From NCBI GenBank assembly GCA_964634465.1, contig CAZWLY010000003.1, positions 1 to 64,000 of the forward strand: 64,000 bases of DNA. Direction: 5' to 3'. Positions 1 to 8,233 of the stretch are shown piece by piece. Each line of letters opens with the position of its first letter. Positions within the stretch are counted from its first letter, which is position 1. The translations under genes and the position numbers were made by a program. Origin of the DNA: CAZWLY01 sp964634465 (GTDB lineage: Bacteria > Desulfobacterota > Desulfarculia > G963662305). The notes under the pieces were generated by a model. That model searched no databases, had not been told where the DNA came from, and was given only the letters and a program-made list of their open reading frames with translations.

Positions 1-53
1 CAGCGACCCCAGCGTCCCGAACGCTGTGCTCTACCAGACTGAGCCACGTCCCG
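1..53 (-). tRNA. tRNA-Pro (anticodon CGG), 3' part outside window
   Basis: Read on the minus strand, the sequence starts with the acceptor strand CGGGACG (53 to 47), continues with a D-arm containing GGTAGAGC, and has an anticodon stem CAGCG/CGCTG around the loop TTCGGGA. This gives anticodon CGG for proline. The variable loop and the start of the T arm are present. The rest of the T arm and the acceptor 3' strand lie beyond the left edge. Confidence 0.9.
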
Positions 54-64
54 ACCGGGGCTTT

Positions 65-93
65 GATATACCGAAAAAACTTCGCTCTGGCAA
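65..93 (-). promoter_or_regulatory. Sigma70-type promoter of tRNA-Pro
   Basis: On the minus strand TTGCCA (93-88) is followed after exactly 17 bases by TATATC (70-65). The -10 box ends 11 bases upstream of the mature tRNA 5' end, which is normal for a tRNA gene. The match to consensus is 5/6 and 4/6. Confidence 0.6.
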
Positions 94-129
94 GGGAAAA
101 TGGGATGAAATCGAGCCGCCGGGCCTCCC

Positions 130-158
130 TTGACAAAGAGGAAGTCTCAACCTACAGT
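130..158 (+). promoter_or_regulatory. Promoter of the fumarase operon
   Basis: TTGACA (130-135), a 17-base spacer and TACAGT (153-158) form a good sigma70-type promoter. Initiation would fall near 165, giving a leader of about 55 bases before the ATG at 221. This also argues against an upstream in-frame ATG at 161, which would lie before the transcript starts. Confidence 0.6.
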
Positions 159-220
159 GAATGCCCGGCGAGCCCGAGGCCCGCCAGCGGAGTAGTTTTC
201 TCGAAACACAGGGTCTGAAT

Positions 221-1057
221 ATGAGAGAGATCAAAACGGCTGACATCACCAGGGCCGTGGCCGAGTTGTGCATCAAGGCCAACCGGGAACTGCCCCAGGA
301 CGTGCTGGCCGCCATCAAAGAGGCCAAGGAGAGCGAAACCTCGCCCCTGGCGGCCGACATCCTGGGCCAGTTGGAGGAGAACGCCCGCCTGGCCCGGGAG
401 GAGGGCCTGCCCATCTGCCAGGACTGCGGCCTGGCCATCGTCTTCGTCGAGCTGGGCCGGGACGCCCACCTGGACGGCGACCTCTACGAAGCGATCAACC
501 AGGGCGTGCGCCAGGGTTACCAGGAGGGCTACTTGAGAAAGTCGGTCTGCGATCCTTTCACCCGGGCCAACACCGGCGACGCCACCCCGGCGGTGATCCA
601 TCTCAAGTTGGTCGAGGGCGACGGGGTCAAGCTGATCGTGGTCCCCAAGGGCGGCGGTTCGGAGAACATGAGCCGGGTCTTCCTCTTGAAGCCGGCCGAC
701 GGCTGGGAGGGAATGAAAAAGGCCATCATCGACACCGTCATCGAGGCCGGCCCCAACCCCTGCCCGCCGGTCATCGTCGGCGTCGGCATCGGCGGCACCT
801 TCGACCGATCCTGTCTTTTGGCCAAGGAGGCCCTGCTCCGGCCCGTCGGGCAGCCCAACCCCGACCCCGACCTGGCCGCCAAGGAGGCCGAGGTCCTCGA
901 GGCGCTCCAGGAGTCTGGTCTCGGCGTCCAGGGTCTGGGCGGCAAGACCCTGGCCCTGGCCGTTCACATGAAGATGCAGCCCTGTCACATCGCCAGCCTG
1001 CCGGTGGCGGTCAACATCCAGTGCCATGCGGCCAGACACAAGGAGGTGGTGCTGTGA
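221..1057 (+). CDS. Fumarate hydratase, iron-sulfur type, alpha subunit
   Basis: This 278-residue protein is the N-terminal half of class I fumarase (fumarate + water to L-malate, citric-acid cycle or its reverse), encoded separately as in many anaerobes and archaea. Candidate [4Fe-4S] ligands are seen in PICQDCG (Cys66/Cys69), NPCPP and the late MQPCH motif. TGDATPAVIH and PKGGGSENMS are typical family blocks. I chose the ATG at 221 because 161 adds a non-conserved tail and lies upstream of the probable transcription start. The stop overlaps the GTG of the beta subunit by 4 bases. The closely related L-tartrate dehydratase TtdA cannot be excluded from sequence alone, but fumarase is far commoner. 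Confidence 0.9.
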   Translation: MREIKTADITRAVAELCIKANRELPQDVLAAIKEAKESETSPLAADILGQLEENARLAREEGLPICQDCGLAIVFVELGRDAHLDGDLYEAINQGVRQGYQEGYLRKSVCDPFTRANTGDATPAVIHLKLVEGDGVKLIVVPKGGGSENMSRVFLLKPADGWEGMKKAIIDTVIEAGPNPCPPVIVGVGIGGTFDRSCLLAKEALLRPVGQPNPDPDLAAKEAEVLEALQESGLGVQGLGGKTLALAVHMKMQPCHIASLPVAVNIQCHAARHKEVVL

Positions 1058-1611
1058 GCGGACCGACGACCCATCACCTGACCCCGCCGCTGACCGAGGC
1101 CGACACGGTGAAGCTCAAGGCCGGCGACAAGGTCTTGATCACCGGCACCATCTACACCGCCCGGGACGCGGCCCACAAGAAGCTGGTCGAGCTTCTGGAC
1201 GCGGGAGAGACGCTGCCCTTCGACCCCGAAGGGGCGCTGATCTACTACGTCGGTCCCTCGCCGGCCCCGCCCGGCCGGGCCGTGGGCGCGGCCGGACCGA
1301 CCACCGCCTACCGGATGGACCCCTACGCCGAAAGACTGATGGAGGCCGGGGTCAAGGCGATGATGGCCAAGGGCAAGCGCTCGCCCGAAGTCCGCCAGGC
1401 GATGGTCAAGCACAAGGCGGTCTATCTGGCCGCCGTGGGCGGGGCCGGGGCGCTCATCGGCCAGTCGATCAAGGAGGCCGAGGTGATCGCCTTCCCCGAG
1501 CTGGGGCCCGAGGCGGTGAGAAGGCTACGGGTCGAGAACCTGCCGGCCATCGTGATCAACGACACCGAGGGCAACGACCAGTACGAGCTGGTCGCCCAGG
1601 CGGCGAAGTAG
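1054..1611 (+). CDS. Fumarate hydratase, iron-sulfur type, beta subunit
   Basis: The 185-residue protein corresponds to the C-terminal swivelling domain of class I fumarase. It completes the active site of the alpha subunit encoded immediately upstream. Supporting blocks are GDKVLITGTIYTARD near the N-terminus, PTTAYRMDPY in the middle and FPELGPEA near the end. The GTG start at 1054 is set by a strong AGGAGG ribosome site (1041-1046) and by the GTGA overlap with the alpha stop, a typical translational coupling for a two-subunit enzyme. The alternative TtdB (tartrate dehydratase) identity is less likely. Confidence 0.9.
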   Translation: MSGPTTHHLTPPLTEADTVKLKAGDKVLITGTIYTARDAAHKKLVELLDAGETLPFDPEGALIYYVGPSPAPPGRAVGAAGPTTAYRMDPYAERLMEAGVKAMMAKGKRSPEVRQAMVKHKAVYLAAVGGAGALIGQSIKEAEVIAFPELGPEAVRRLRVENLPAIVINDTEGNDQYELVAQAAK

Positions 1612-1657
1612 GGACGTCGGGGGAGAATCCTTCCTCCAAGCCGGGGAGGGGCTCCCT

Positions 1658-2614
1658 CTAGCGCCCGACTCTCAGCTTGGCCAGATCCCAGCCGTGGTCG
1701 TAGATGTGCAGCCCCTTGGAGTGGCAGATGAACGGCCCCGGCTCGTAGCCGGTCTCGGAGCTCATCTGCTCCATCAACAGGGACAATCCGGCCAGGTTGG
1801 ACGGCAGGCCGTTCCACAGGTCCCAACTGCGGAAGTAGATGAACCAGATCAGCCGCCCGTCAATGACCCGGCAGTCGATGTGGCGCAGACAGGGCGGATC
1901 GGCCAAGCCGATGTCGCTGGGCTTGGCCACCTGGATCACCGCCTGGTTGGTGTTGGGGAAATGCTTCAAGTAGGCGCAGACGTAGTAGAACTGGGGAAAA
2001 GTGCTGAACGACTCCCCGGCGTTCCTCACCTCCAGGTCGCCGTATTCCTGGACGGCCAGTAAGTAGAGCGGATTGTCCCTCTTCCGGCCGTCCTCGTCGA
2101 TGACCTGGTGCTGGATCGGGACCGGCTGAAGGATTCTGGAGCCGTAGGTGTAGAGCTCGTGCTCCTGGAGGACGTCGCTGAACAGGTACTCGGCGAAGTA
2201 CTTGGTCACGTATTGTTCCGGCGTAGGCCGGTTGTCGATGTAGAAGCGCCTGTCCACCTCGTGCCCGCACGGCTCGACGGTGACGGGCGAGGCCTCGTTG
2301 ACGCCAAACGAGGTGATCTCCTCCCCGCACTGGGGGCAGGCCGGCGCGGGATACATGATCGCGTCGATCGGGTCGGGGATGGACCCCTGGGCCTGGATGT
2401 GCTCCGGCATCCTGACGATGCGGTCGCTCAAGCTTCCGAAGCAGGGGTTGGTGATCTCGATGGTGATCGAATGGAACTCCATCCGCTGCTGGCCGGCGTA
2501 GCTGCCCTTGTCGATCCGCCAGATCCGGGCCTTGTCCGGGTCCTGGATGTCGTAGACGCACTGGAACCAGGCGTCGGGAATGTCGCGGGCCTTGATGAAA
2601 TGTGGGTTGAACAT
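1658..2614 (-). CDS. Thymidylate-synthase-family protein with a zinc-knuckle-like insertion
   Basis: The 318-residue protein shows the core of thymidylate synthase (dUMP to dTMP with methylene-tetrahydrofolate). It has PPC with the presumed nucleophilic cysteine, then RSWD (phosphate-binding Arg and Asp), LPSNL (the Asn that selects dUMP) and GLHIY near the C-terminus. It resembles short, divergent archaeal-type enzymes more than E. coli ThyA. Unusually, a CPQC...PCGH pattern at about residues 95-120 looks like a zinc-binding knuckle. The ATG at 2614 is preceded by GGAGAG at good spacing, so I prefer it over an ATG 33 bases upstream. It converges on the fumarase operon. A hydroxymethylase or other TS-fold activity remains possible. 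Confidence 0.75.
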   Translation of the reverse strand: MFNPHFIKARDIPDAWFQCVYDIQDPDKARIWRIDKGSYAGQQRMEFHSITIEITNPCFGSLSDRIVRMPEHIQAQGSIPDPIDAIMYPAPACPQCGEEITSFGVNEASPVTVEPCGHEVDRRFYIDNRPTPEQYVTKYFAEYLFSDVLQEHELYTYGSRILQPVPIQHQVIDEDGRKRDNPLYLLAVQEYGDLEVRNAGESFSTFPQFYYVCAYLKHFPNTNQAVIQVAKPSDIGLADPPCLRHIDCRVIDGRLIWFIYFRSWDLWNGLPSNLAGLSLLMEQMSSETGYEPGPFICHSKGLHIYDHGWDLAKLRVGR

Positions 2615-2685
2615 ATTAGTTGTCTCTCCGCTGGTGAGGCTCTCCATCGGGCCTGAACGGTCCGGCTCGTCGGGGATCCCTTAAG

Positions 2686-2714
2686 GAAATAACCCCCCTC
2701 GCCCGCCGCGTCAA
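2686..2714 (-). promoter_or_regulatory. Possible promoter of the thymidylate-synthase-like gene
   Basis: On the minus strand TTGACG (2714-2709), a 17-base spacer and TATTTC (2691-2686) lie about 70 bases before the ATG at 2614. The -35 is strong but the -10 matches only three positions, so this is tentative. Confidence 0.35.
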
Positions 2715-2804
2715 TCCATACTTGAGGGCATCGTCTTTCCCCAGAACGGGCCGAAACGATCCCGCCCGCCCCGCCGTCCCAACCTCGCCGCTGTCATCCC
2801 GGCC

Positions 2805-4523
2805 TCACTCCAGGGAAATCTCGACCAGCCGCCCGTTGGGATCGTCCTTTTCTCTCAGGTAGCGGTAATACTTCCGGCCGGGGAAGTATTCGACCAGCTT
2901 CCGGTTGGCCTCTCCCTTGTCCAAGGCGTAGAGGACGTCGCCGGTCAGCTCGGTCCCGTTTCTGGTCAGGTCCAAGACGGGCATGAACCTGGTTACGCCG
3001 GTGGAGGAGGCGACGAAGACGATGGCGTTCCTGATCTTTTTTTGCTCGACCAGCCGGTAGAGATCGTTGCGTTCGAAGATGACCCGATGCTCGGCCCGGG
3101 CGTGGATGAGGGTGGCCAGGTTGGCCGTGATGAAACCGGCCACGAGGACGGCCAGGGCGGCCTTCCTGACCGCGGCGGAGAGCCCGAATCCGTCGGAATC
3201 GACCAGGCGGCGAACGACGGCCAGGATGACGAACGGGTAGACCTCGTAGTAGTAGCGCGGCCCGTACTGGTTGCCGGCGTAGGCGCCGTAGAAGAGATAG
3301 CCGAACACCATCACCGGCAGCATGAAGTCGATGAAATCGACCTCCCTTCTCTTCCCCAGCGAGCGCGAGACGAACCAGCCGAAAAGGAACAACAGCGGCG
3401 GCGCGGTCCAGATGACGAACCTGGCCAGGTAGCGGACGTTGAGGGTGATCGTCCTCAAGTTTATGGCCAGCAGGTCCATATCGATGTTTTGGGGGTGGAC
3501 GTACCACAGAAACGGCGGTTTGAGCGGATGGCCGGTGATGGCGTAGTTGTAGTACATGCCGACCACGAGCCACGGCAGCGCGCCGAGGGTCAGCCAGACT
3601 ATCCCCTTCAGACTGTCCCGCCCCTGGCGGGAGATCAGGTGGACCAGGAACGGCAGGGCGACGAGGACGGCGGTGTAATACCGGGTCAGAAAGGCGAAGC
3701 CGATGAAAAAGCCGGCCCAAAGGGCATGTCCCGGCCGCTCGCCGTCCAGATATCTGATCCCGTAATAGACGGCCAATAGAACCAGCAAGGCGCAGAGGGT
3801 GTGGGCGAAGTACGAGGCCGAGTTGAAGATGAAAAACGACGAGAAGGCGAAGATCAAAACGGCGATCACCGCCGTTTGGGCGCCATACAGCCGGCGAGCG
3901 AGGTAGAAAAAGACCCACAGGGAGGCCACGGCGAGCAGGGGATTCACCAGCCACAGGGGGATGCCGAGCCAGATCGCCGGGGTCAGGGCCAGCGACCAGC
4001 CGGGCGGGAACTTCATCACCCACTTGCCGTCCTGGGTGGCGATATGGGACATGGCGAAGTGGTCGTGGGCCGGATGGGGAACGTTCCACAGCCGGCCGTG
4101 GCTGAAAATCTTGGCCTGGAAGATGTAAGCGTACTCATCGACCGAGTTGGGGAAGTCCTGGAGAACGAAGAGGGCGAAGAAGATCAGCAACGGCAAAAAC
4201 ACGGCCGACAGGGTCGTCAAAAGCAGCCTGGGCCGGCGGGCGAAAAGTTCGACCAGGCGGTTCAAGAAATCCTCGATCCTGGCCCAAAAGAGCCAGACCA
4301 GGGGCAACAGGACGGCGGTGACGGCGATCAGGATCACCAACAGATGCTTGGTCCATTCCGGATCCAAGCTGAACCATTGGGTGTTGGTCACCGGATAGGG
4401 CGGTCCTTCGGCATAGACTCGAATGGCCAAAAACGACAGCCCGACCAGGGCCGCTCCGGCCGCAATCATGAGTCCCGAAGCCCAGACGGCGAGCCGCTTG
4501 TCGGCGAGGCGAACGTTGTCCAC
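2805..4523 (-). CDS. GT-C fold membrane glycosyltransferase (GT39/ArnT-like)
   Basis: This protein of about 572 residues has roughly a dozen hydrophobic segments. An acidic loop after the second or third helix reads SVDEYAYIFQA, placed like the catalytic Asp/Glu loop of polyprenyl-phosphate-sugar-dependent GT-C transferases such as ArnT and protein mannosyltransferases. A hydrophilic C-terminal part of about 110 residues is presumably periplasmic. I prefer the GTG at 4523, at normal distance from a GAGGGGG ribosome site; a TTG at 4532 touches that site. It follows the next gene with almost no gap and probably uses a lipid-linked sugar made by the adjacent GT2. Donor and acceptor are unknown. 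Confidence 0.7.
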   Translation of the reverse strand: MDNVRLADKRLAVWASGLMIAAGAALVGLSFLAIRVYAEGPPYPVTNTQWFSLDPEWTKHLLVILIAVTAVLLPLVWLFWARIEDFLNRLVELFARRPRLLLTTLSAVFLPLLIFFALFVLQDFPNSVDEYAYIFQAKIFSHGRLWNVPHPAHDHFAMSHIATQDGKWVMKFPPGWSLALTPAIWLGIPLWLVNPLLAVASLWVFFYLARRLYGAQTAVIAVLIFAFSSFFIFNSASYFAHTLCALLVLLAVYYGIRYLDGERPGHALWAGFFIGFAFLTRYYTAVLVALPFLVHLISRQGRDSLKGIVWLTLGALPWLVVGMYYNYAITGHPLKPPFLWYVHPQNIDMDLLAINLRTITLNVRYLARFVIWTAPPLLFLFGWFVSRSLGKRREVDFIDFMLPVMVFGYLFYGAYAGNQYGPRYYYEVYPFVILAVVRRLVDSDGFGLSAAVRKAALAVLVAGFITANLATLIHARAEHRVIFERNDLYRLVEQKKIRNAIVFVASSTGVTRFMPVLDLTRNGTELTGDVLYALDKGEANRKLVEYFPGRKYYRYLREKDDPNGRLVEISLE

Positions 4524-4538
4524 AGGCAGCAATCCCCC

Positions 4539-5876
4539 TCAAGAGGTGTTTCGGGCCGGCCGCTCGATCCGGAGAAGCCCGGCCAGGCCAGGGGCGCTCA
4601 ACAGGCCCCAGGCCAAAAAGTAGAGCAGCCAGCCGGCCAGAATCCAGTTCAACAGCTCCACGACCAGCTCGGCCCGGAAATAGAGACGCTCGCCGAGGAG
4701 GGGCCGCAAAGCCATGACGTGAGTGGCAAAGGGCGCCGAGGCCAGCATGAGCAGGCCTAGCCTGGCCTTGTTGGCCGGCGCTGCGCCGCTTCGGGCCAGG
4801 TCGAACAGGAACGGGGCGGCGAACAAGAGAAAGATCAAGCGATAGTCCCAGTGCACGCCGAAAAAGAAGGTCGCGGCGTAGACGCTCGCGCCCACGGTGA
4901 AGGCGGCGAACTTGGGACCGATATCGAGCGGGCCCGAGGACCTCGCCGAGCGCACGGCGCCGGCCAGGGCGGCGGCGATACTCGCCGCCAGAGCGGCGTA
5001 ATAGATGATCGGGACGAGGAAGTGATCGAACTTGTTTTGAAAGGATTTCAATATCAACTCGCCGCCGTAGGAGCGGGTGAAGGATCTGGGCACGGTTCGG
5101 CTGATGAGGATGATGAGGATGATGTCTTCGCGGATCGAAAAGAAATAGATCAGGACCAAACCGAACAGGACCAGCCCGAAGATGAGCCGGCGCCTCCTTT
5201 TCTCGGCTGCCAAGCTGGCGAAGCCGACCACCGGGAATATCTTGAGGACGGCGGCCAGAGCCAGGGAGACGTAGAGCCAGGCGCGGCGCCCTCCGCCCGC
5301 TCCGGCCAGGGCCAGGCCGAGGGCGAGGACGGTGAAGACGACGATGTCGTTGTTGGCCCGCTCCACGGCCAGCAGGCTTGCCGGTGAGAGGAAGAAGAGC
5401 ATGTAGTAGAGGCTCTCCAACCGCCCCGGCCGGGCGGTCCTGATCAAAAAGAGGCAGGCGCTCCCCAGAAACAGAAAGACGGCCAGCCAACCCAACCACA
5501 ACGTGTCCTTCTCGCCGATGTTCAAGTGCCTTGGAAGCAACCAGACTCTGGGGTAGTTGATCGGTCTTTCGTCGGGACAGGCGTCACAAAAAACCAACAG
5601 GTCGCCGCCACGCCGGGCCACGTCCTGGGCGATGGTTATCCAGCGCAGGTCCCGGAACGGATTGTGGGTCTCGACCATGAACGTCAGCCGACTCCAAACC
5701 CTGAGGTAGTCGCGATTCGGCAACAGCGAGACCACGACCACGAAGCCGAACAGCACCCAAAAAAAGCCGGCCAGCATCGAGGCCCCGGTTTTGGATCGAG
5801 AGCGAGGTCCCGGTTCGCTTCGATCGCCCGGCGGGGAGTCGCTGGCTTCGGTTGGACTGGAGGGGCGAGAGGTCAT
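4539..5876 (-). CDS. GT-C fold membrane glycosyltransferase (GT87/DUF2029-like)
   Basis: The roughly 445-residue integral membrane protein has about ten hydrophobic helices and the ERANNDIVVF segment, typical of the GT87-like mannosyltransferase superfamily that uses polyprenyl-phospho-sugars. A hydrophilic, Pro/Ser-rich N-terminal tail of about 30 residues precedes the first helix. I chose the ATG at 5876, which has GGAAG just upstream; a TTG at 5954 would add 26 low-complexity residues. It sits between the GT2 (6020-6766) and another GT-C gene, which suggests two sequential lipid-linked transfers. No substrate can be assigned. Confidence 0.65.
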   Translation of the reverse strand: MTSRPSSPTEASDSPPGDRSEPGPRSRSKTGASMLAGFFWVLFGFVVVVSLLPNRDYLRVWSRLTFMVETHNPFRDLRWITIAQDVARRGGDLLVFCDACPDERPINYPRVWLLPRHLNIGEKDTLWLGWLAVFLFLGSACLFLIRTARPGRLESLYYMLFFLSPASLLAVERANNDIVVFTVLALGLALAGAGGGRRAWLYVSLALAAVLKIFPVVGFASLAAEKRRRRLIFGLVLFGLVLIYFFSIREDIILIILISRTVPRSFTRSYGGELILKSFQNKFDHFLVPIIYYAALAASIAAALAGAVRSARSSGPLDIGPKFAAFTVGASVYAATFFFGVHWDYRLIFLLFAAPFLFDLARSGAAPANKARLGLLMLASAPFATHVMALRPLLGERLYFRAELVVELLNWILAGWLLYFLAWGLLSAPGLAGLLRIERPARNTS

Positions 5877-6019
5877 CTGCTTCCAACATTGGTCGATGGT
5901 TGATCGGCGTTCGTGGTTCGAGGATAGTTCACCGCCCCGCGCCGAGTCAACCAAACCGTCCAGGCCCGGTTGCTGACGCCCGATGAAACCCGCCCCGCCG
6001 GCGGCGAGCGGTTGGAGCC

Positions 6020-6766
6020 CTATCTTTTGGGGACGCCGAGCAGTCGGTGGTAGTAGCCCCGGCGATATCGCCGGCAGATGTCCAGGACGTCGAGACCGTA
6101 CTTGATCGGATTGAGGTATGAGACCTCGTCGCCGTAGATGGTGGGGATGGCGATCTCCTTTATCCTCAGGCCCAGGATGTGAGCGGTGACGAGCATCTCC
6201 AGGTCGAAGTCGAATGAGTCGCTGAGCTGGTTGAAGGGGATGGCCTCCAGGGTCCTTCGGTTGTAGATCATGTAGCCGGAGTGGTATTCGGCCATCTTCA
6301 TCCCGAAGGCCCAGTTCTCCACCGCGGTCAGCATCTTGTTGGAGACGTACTTGTAAAACGGCATCCCGCCCTTGAGCGCCCCGCCGCCCAGCATCCGGGA
6401 ACCCTGGACGATGTCCGCCTCATTCTTGGCAAAGGGCTCCAGGACATCGGGGATTTTCTCCGGGGAATACTGCCCGTCGGAATGGAGCAGGACGGCCACC
6501 CCGACCCCGTCCTCGAGGGCCTGATTCAAAAGGGTCTTTTCGGCGGCGCCGTAGCCGCGGTTGGTCGGGTGGGTCAAGACGGTCAGGTCGGGGAAGTCCT
6601 TGGCGATCCTCTTCAGGGCCTCCTGGGTGTCGTCGGTGCTGCCGTCGTCAACGACGTAATACCGGGAGATCAACCGCCGGGCCTCGGCCGGGATTCGCTC
6701 GAAGACGCTCTCGATGGTCGCCCCGGCGTTGTAGGCCGGCATGATTACGAAGACATTGTCCAACAT
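6020..6766 (-). CDS. GT2 glycosyltransferase, dolichol-phosphate-mannose-synthase-like
   Basis: This 248-residue protein has the GT-A signature: IMPAYNAG at the N-terminus, VVDDGSTDDT at about residues 39-48 and HSDGQYSPE at about 95-103 as the metal-binding DxD equivalent. Family members move a sugar from a nucleotide donor to polyprenyl phosphate. There are no C-terminal membrane helices, unlike ArnC, so it belongs to the soluble or monotopic DPMS type. It lies 40 bases downstream of an ArnA-like UDP-glucuronate decarboxylase and upstream of two GT-C transferases. A role in making the polyprenyl-linked donor for those enzymes is inferred from this order. Confidence 0.75.
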   Translation of the reverse strand: MLDNVFVIMPAYNAGATIESVFERIPAEARRLISRYYVVDDGSTDDTQEALKRIAKDFPDLTVLTHPTNRGYGAAEKTLLNQALEDGVGVAVLLHSDGQYSPEKIPDVLEPFAKNEADIVQGSRMLGGGALKGGMPFYKYVSNKMLTAVENWAFGMKMAEYHSGYMIYNRRTLEAIPFNQLSDSFDFDLEMLVTAHILGLRIKEIAIPTIYGDEVSYLNPIKYGLDVLDICRRYRRGYYHRLLGVPKR

Positions 6767-6806
6767 GCCCGACGAGCCCCTTCAGCCCGAACCAGGATTC
6801 CGCCGC

Positions 6807-7883
6807 TCAGCCGTTGGCCGCGGCCTCCTTGTAGTGGGGAACGTAGTAGGCCATCGTCCGCCTCAAAAGCTCGTGGAGGCCGTACTTGGGCTCCCAGCCC
6901 AAAAGGGTCTGGATCTTGGTCGTATCGGGGATACGCCGATCGCTGTCCTCGTAGCCCTCGCCGTAGAACTCCTCGGCCGTGACCTCGACGATCTCCGGCA
7001 GCTTGGCCTCCGGACCGCCGAACTCCTCGGCGTAGATGTCTCTCATCGTCTCGGCCAACTGGCGGATGGTGACCTCGTTGTAGGGCGAGCCGACGTTGAA
7101 GATCTGGTTGTCGCAGGCGTTGTTCTCGTTTTCGACGATCAGGTAGATGCAGTCGATGGCGTCGTCGATGTAGGTGTAACACCGCCTCTGAAGACCGCCG
7201 TTGACCAGCTTCATCTGGGTGCCCTGGATCAAGGCCTCCATGAAATAGGAGAAGACCCGGGGCACGCCGTCGGTCTCGCTGGGCAGATAGTCGATCTTGG
7301 GGCCGATGAAGTTGAAGGGACGGATGATCGAGTAGGTCAGCTTGCCTTCGAGGCCGTAAGCGTGAAGGACCCGCTCCAGAAGCTGCTTGGCGCAGGCGTA
7401 TATCCAGCGGTGCTTGGTCACCGGCCCCATGATCATGGCGGTGGTGTCCTCGGAGAAGGTGGCCAGCTCGGGATCCTCCGGGTCCTTGACCTTGTCCGGG
7501 GCGACGGCGGCGATGGTCTTGCCGTAGACCTCGCAGGAGGAGAACTGGATCAGTCTCTTGCCCTGGCGCACGCAGGCCTCGGCGATCTTCAGGTTCTCGG
7601 TGAAGTTGAGCCGAAACACCTCCAAGGGATTCCTGACGTAGATGCCGGGGTTGGCGTAGGCGATCAGATCGATGGTCAGGTCCGTGTCTTTGACCAGACT
7701 GTCCAGATCGAAGCCCGGCTGACAGATATCGACGTCCAGGAAGGTGAAGTTCTCGTGATCGATGAACTCCTCGATCTTGTCGGTGTGGGTATCGACGCCG
7801 ACGACGGCGTGCCCCTCTTTAAGCAAGCGTTCGGTCAGGTGTGAACCGATGAAGCCGCCGCATCCCAAACTGAGTATCCGCAT
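6807..7883 (-). CDS. ArnA-like UDP-glucuronate decarboxylase (NAD-dependent epimerase/dehydratase)
   Basis: The 358-residue short-chain-type protein aligns by eye along its length with the C-terminal dehydrogenase domain of E. coli ArnA, which oxidatively decarboxylates UDP-glucuronate to UDP-4-keto-pentose. Shared blocks include GGFIGSHL near residue 9, RNPLEVF...F.EN, SSCEVYG, GPV.K.RWIY.CAKQLL (catalytic Tyr/Lys) and NGGLQRRCYTYIDD. The formyltransferase half of ArnA is absent. Its GAGGAAAG ribosome site precedes the ATG. No ArnB aminotransferase is adjacent, so the pentose made here may be Ara4O, xylose-like or something else. It is the first gene of a leftward module with a GT2 and two GT-C transferases. 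Confidence 0.75.
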   Translation of the reverse strand: MRILSLGCGGFIGSHLTERLLKEGHAVVGVDTHTDKIEEFIDHENFTFLDVDICQPGFDLDSLVKDTDLTIDLIAYANPGIYVRNPLEVFRLNFTENLKIAEACVRQGKRLIQFSSCEVYGKTIAAVAPDKVKDPEDPELATFSEDTTAMIMGPVTKHRWIYACAKQLLERVLHAYGLEGKLTYSIIRPFNFIGPKIDYLPSETDGVPRVFSYFMEALIQGTQMKLVNGGLQRRCYTYIDDAIDCIYLIVENENNACDNQIFNVGSPYNEVTIRQLAETMRDIYAEEFGGPEAKLPEIVEVTAEEFYGEGYEDSDRRIPDTTKIQTLLGWEPKYGLHELLRRTMAYYVPHYKEAAANG

Positions 7884-8233
7884 GGATCTTTCCTCGAAGT
7901 ATCGTTTTCGGCCGTGACGAAATCGACCGTGAACCGATCAAATACATTAATTGACGCGCCATTATAATGCTTTTGCAATAGAAATCAAGTATGCTTGGAG
8001 GCGGTCTCCGTCGCCGCAGGAGAAGGGGCCGGCTCCGGCCAAAAAACGAACGGGCGGGTCTGGATGAAGACCCGCGGCCCAAGCGGCCGCCCAGGACGGC
8101 GGGGCGAATATCCGTTTGGCTCAAACGCCCCAACTGTTATAAAATCTTTTCGATCGATCACCCGACGCCCCGGCGCGCCGAAGCGCTTGAATCTTTTCGA
8201 CCGGCGGTCCCGCATGGAGGCCAGGAGGTTCGA
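7884..8233. other. Divergent intergenic region
   Basis: These 350 bases contain no convincing gene. They include an AT-rich island at about 7935-7982, probably the promoter area of the leftward operon although no clean -35/-10 pair stands out. There is also a GC-rich block with overlapping hairpins: an 8-bp perfect repeat at 8054-8061/8068-8075 and a 6-bp repeat at 8074-8079/8085-8090. The likely promoter and ribosome site of the rightward nitroreductase gene complete the region. Confidence 0.6.
8113..8143 (+). promoter_or_regulatory. Promoter of nitroreductase-plsY with overlapping inverted repeat
   Basis: TTGGCT (8116-8121), 16 bases and TATAAA (8138-8143) form a fair sigma70-type promoter about 90 bases before the nitroreductase ATG. 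A perfect 6-bp inverted repeat, CGTTTG/CAAACG (8113-8118/8122-8127, 3-base loop), covers the -35 box and could be an operator. No regulator gene lies next to it. Confidence 0.45.

Noticed and set aside
161..220. Upstream in-frame ATG for the fumarase alpha subunit
   Set aside because: It would lie before the predicted transcription start and adds 20 residues that do not fit the family N-terminus.
8020..8090. GC-rich hairpins next to an A-run, possible minus-strand terminator or small RNA
   Set aside because: On the minus strand the T run begins several bases after the stem, and no minus-strand gene or promoter ends or starts there, so I only describe it as intergenic structure.
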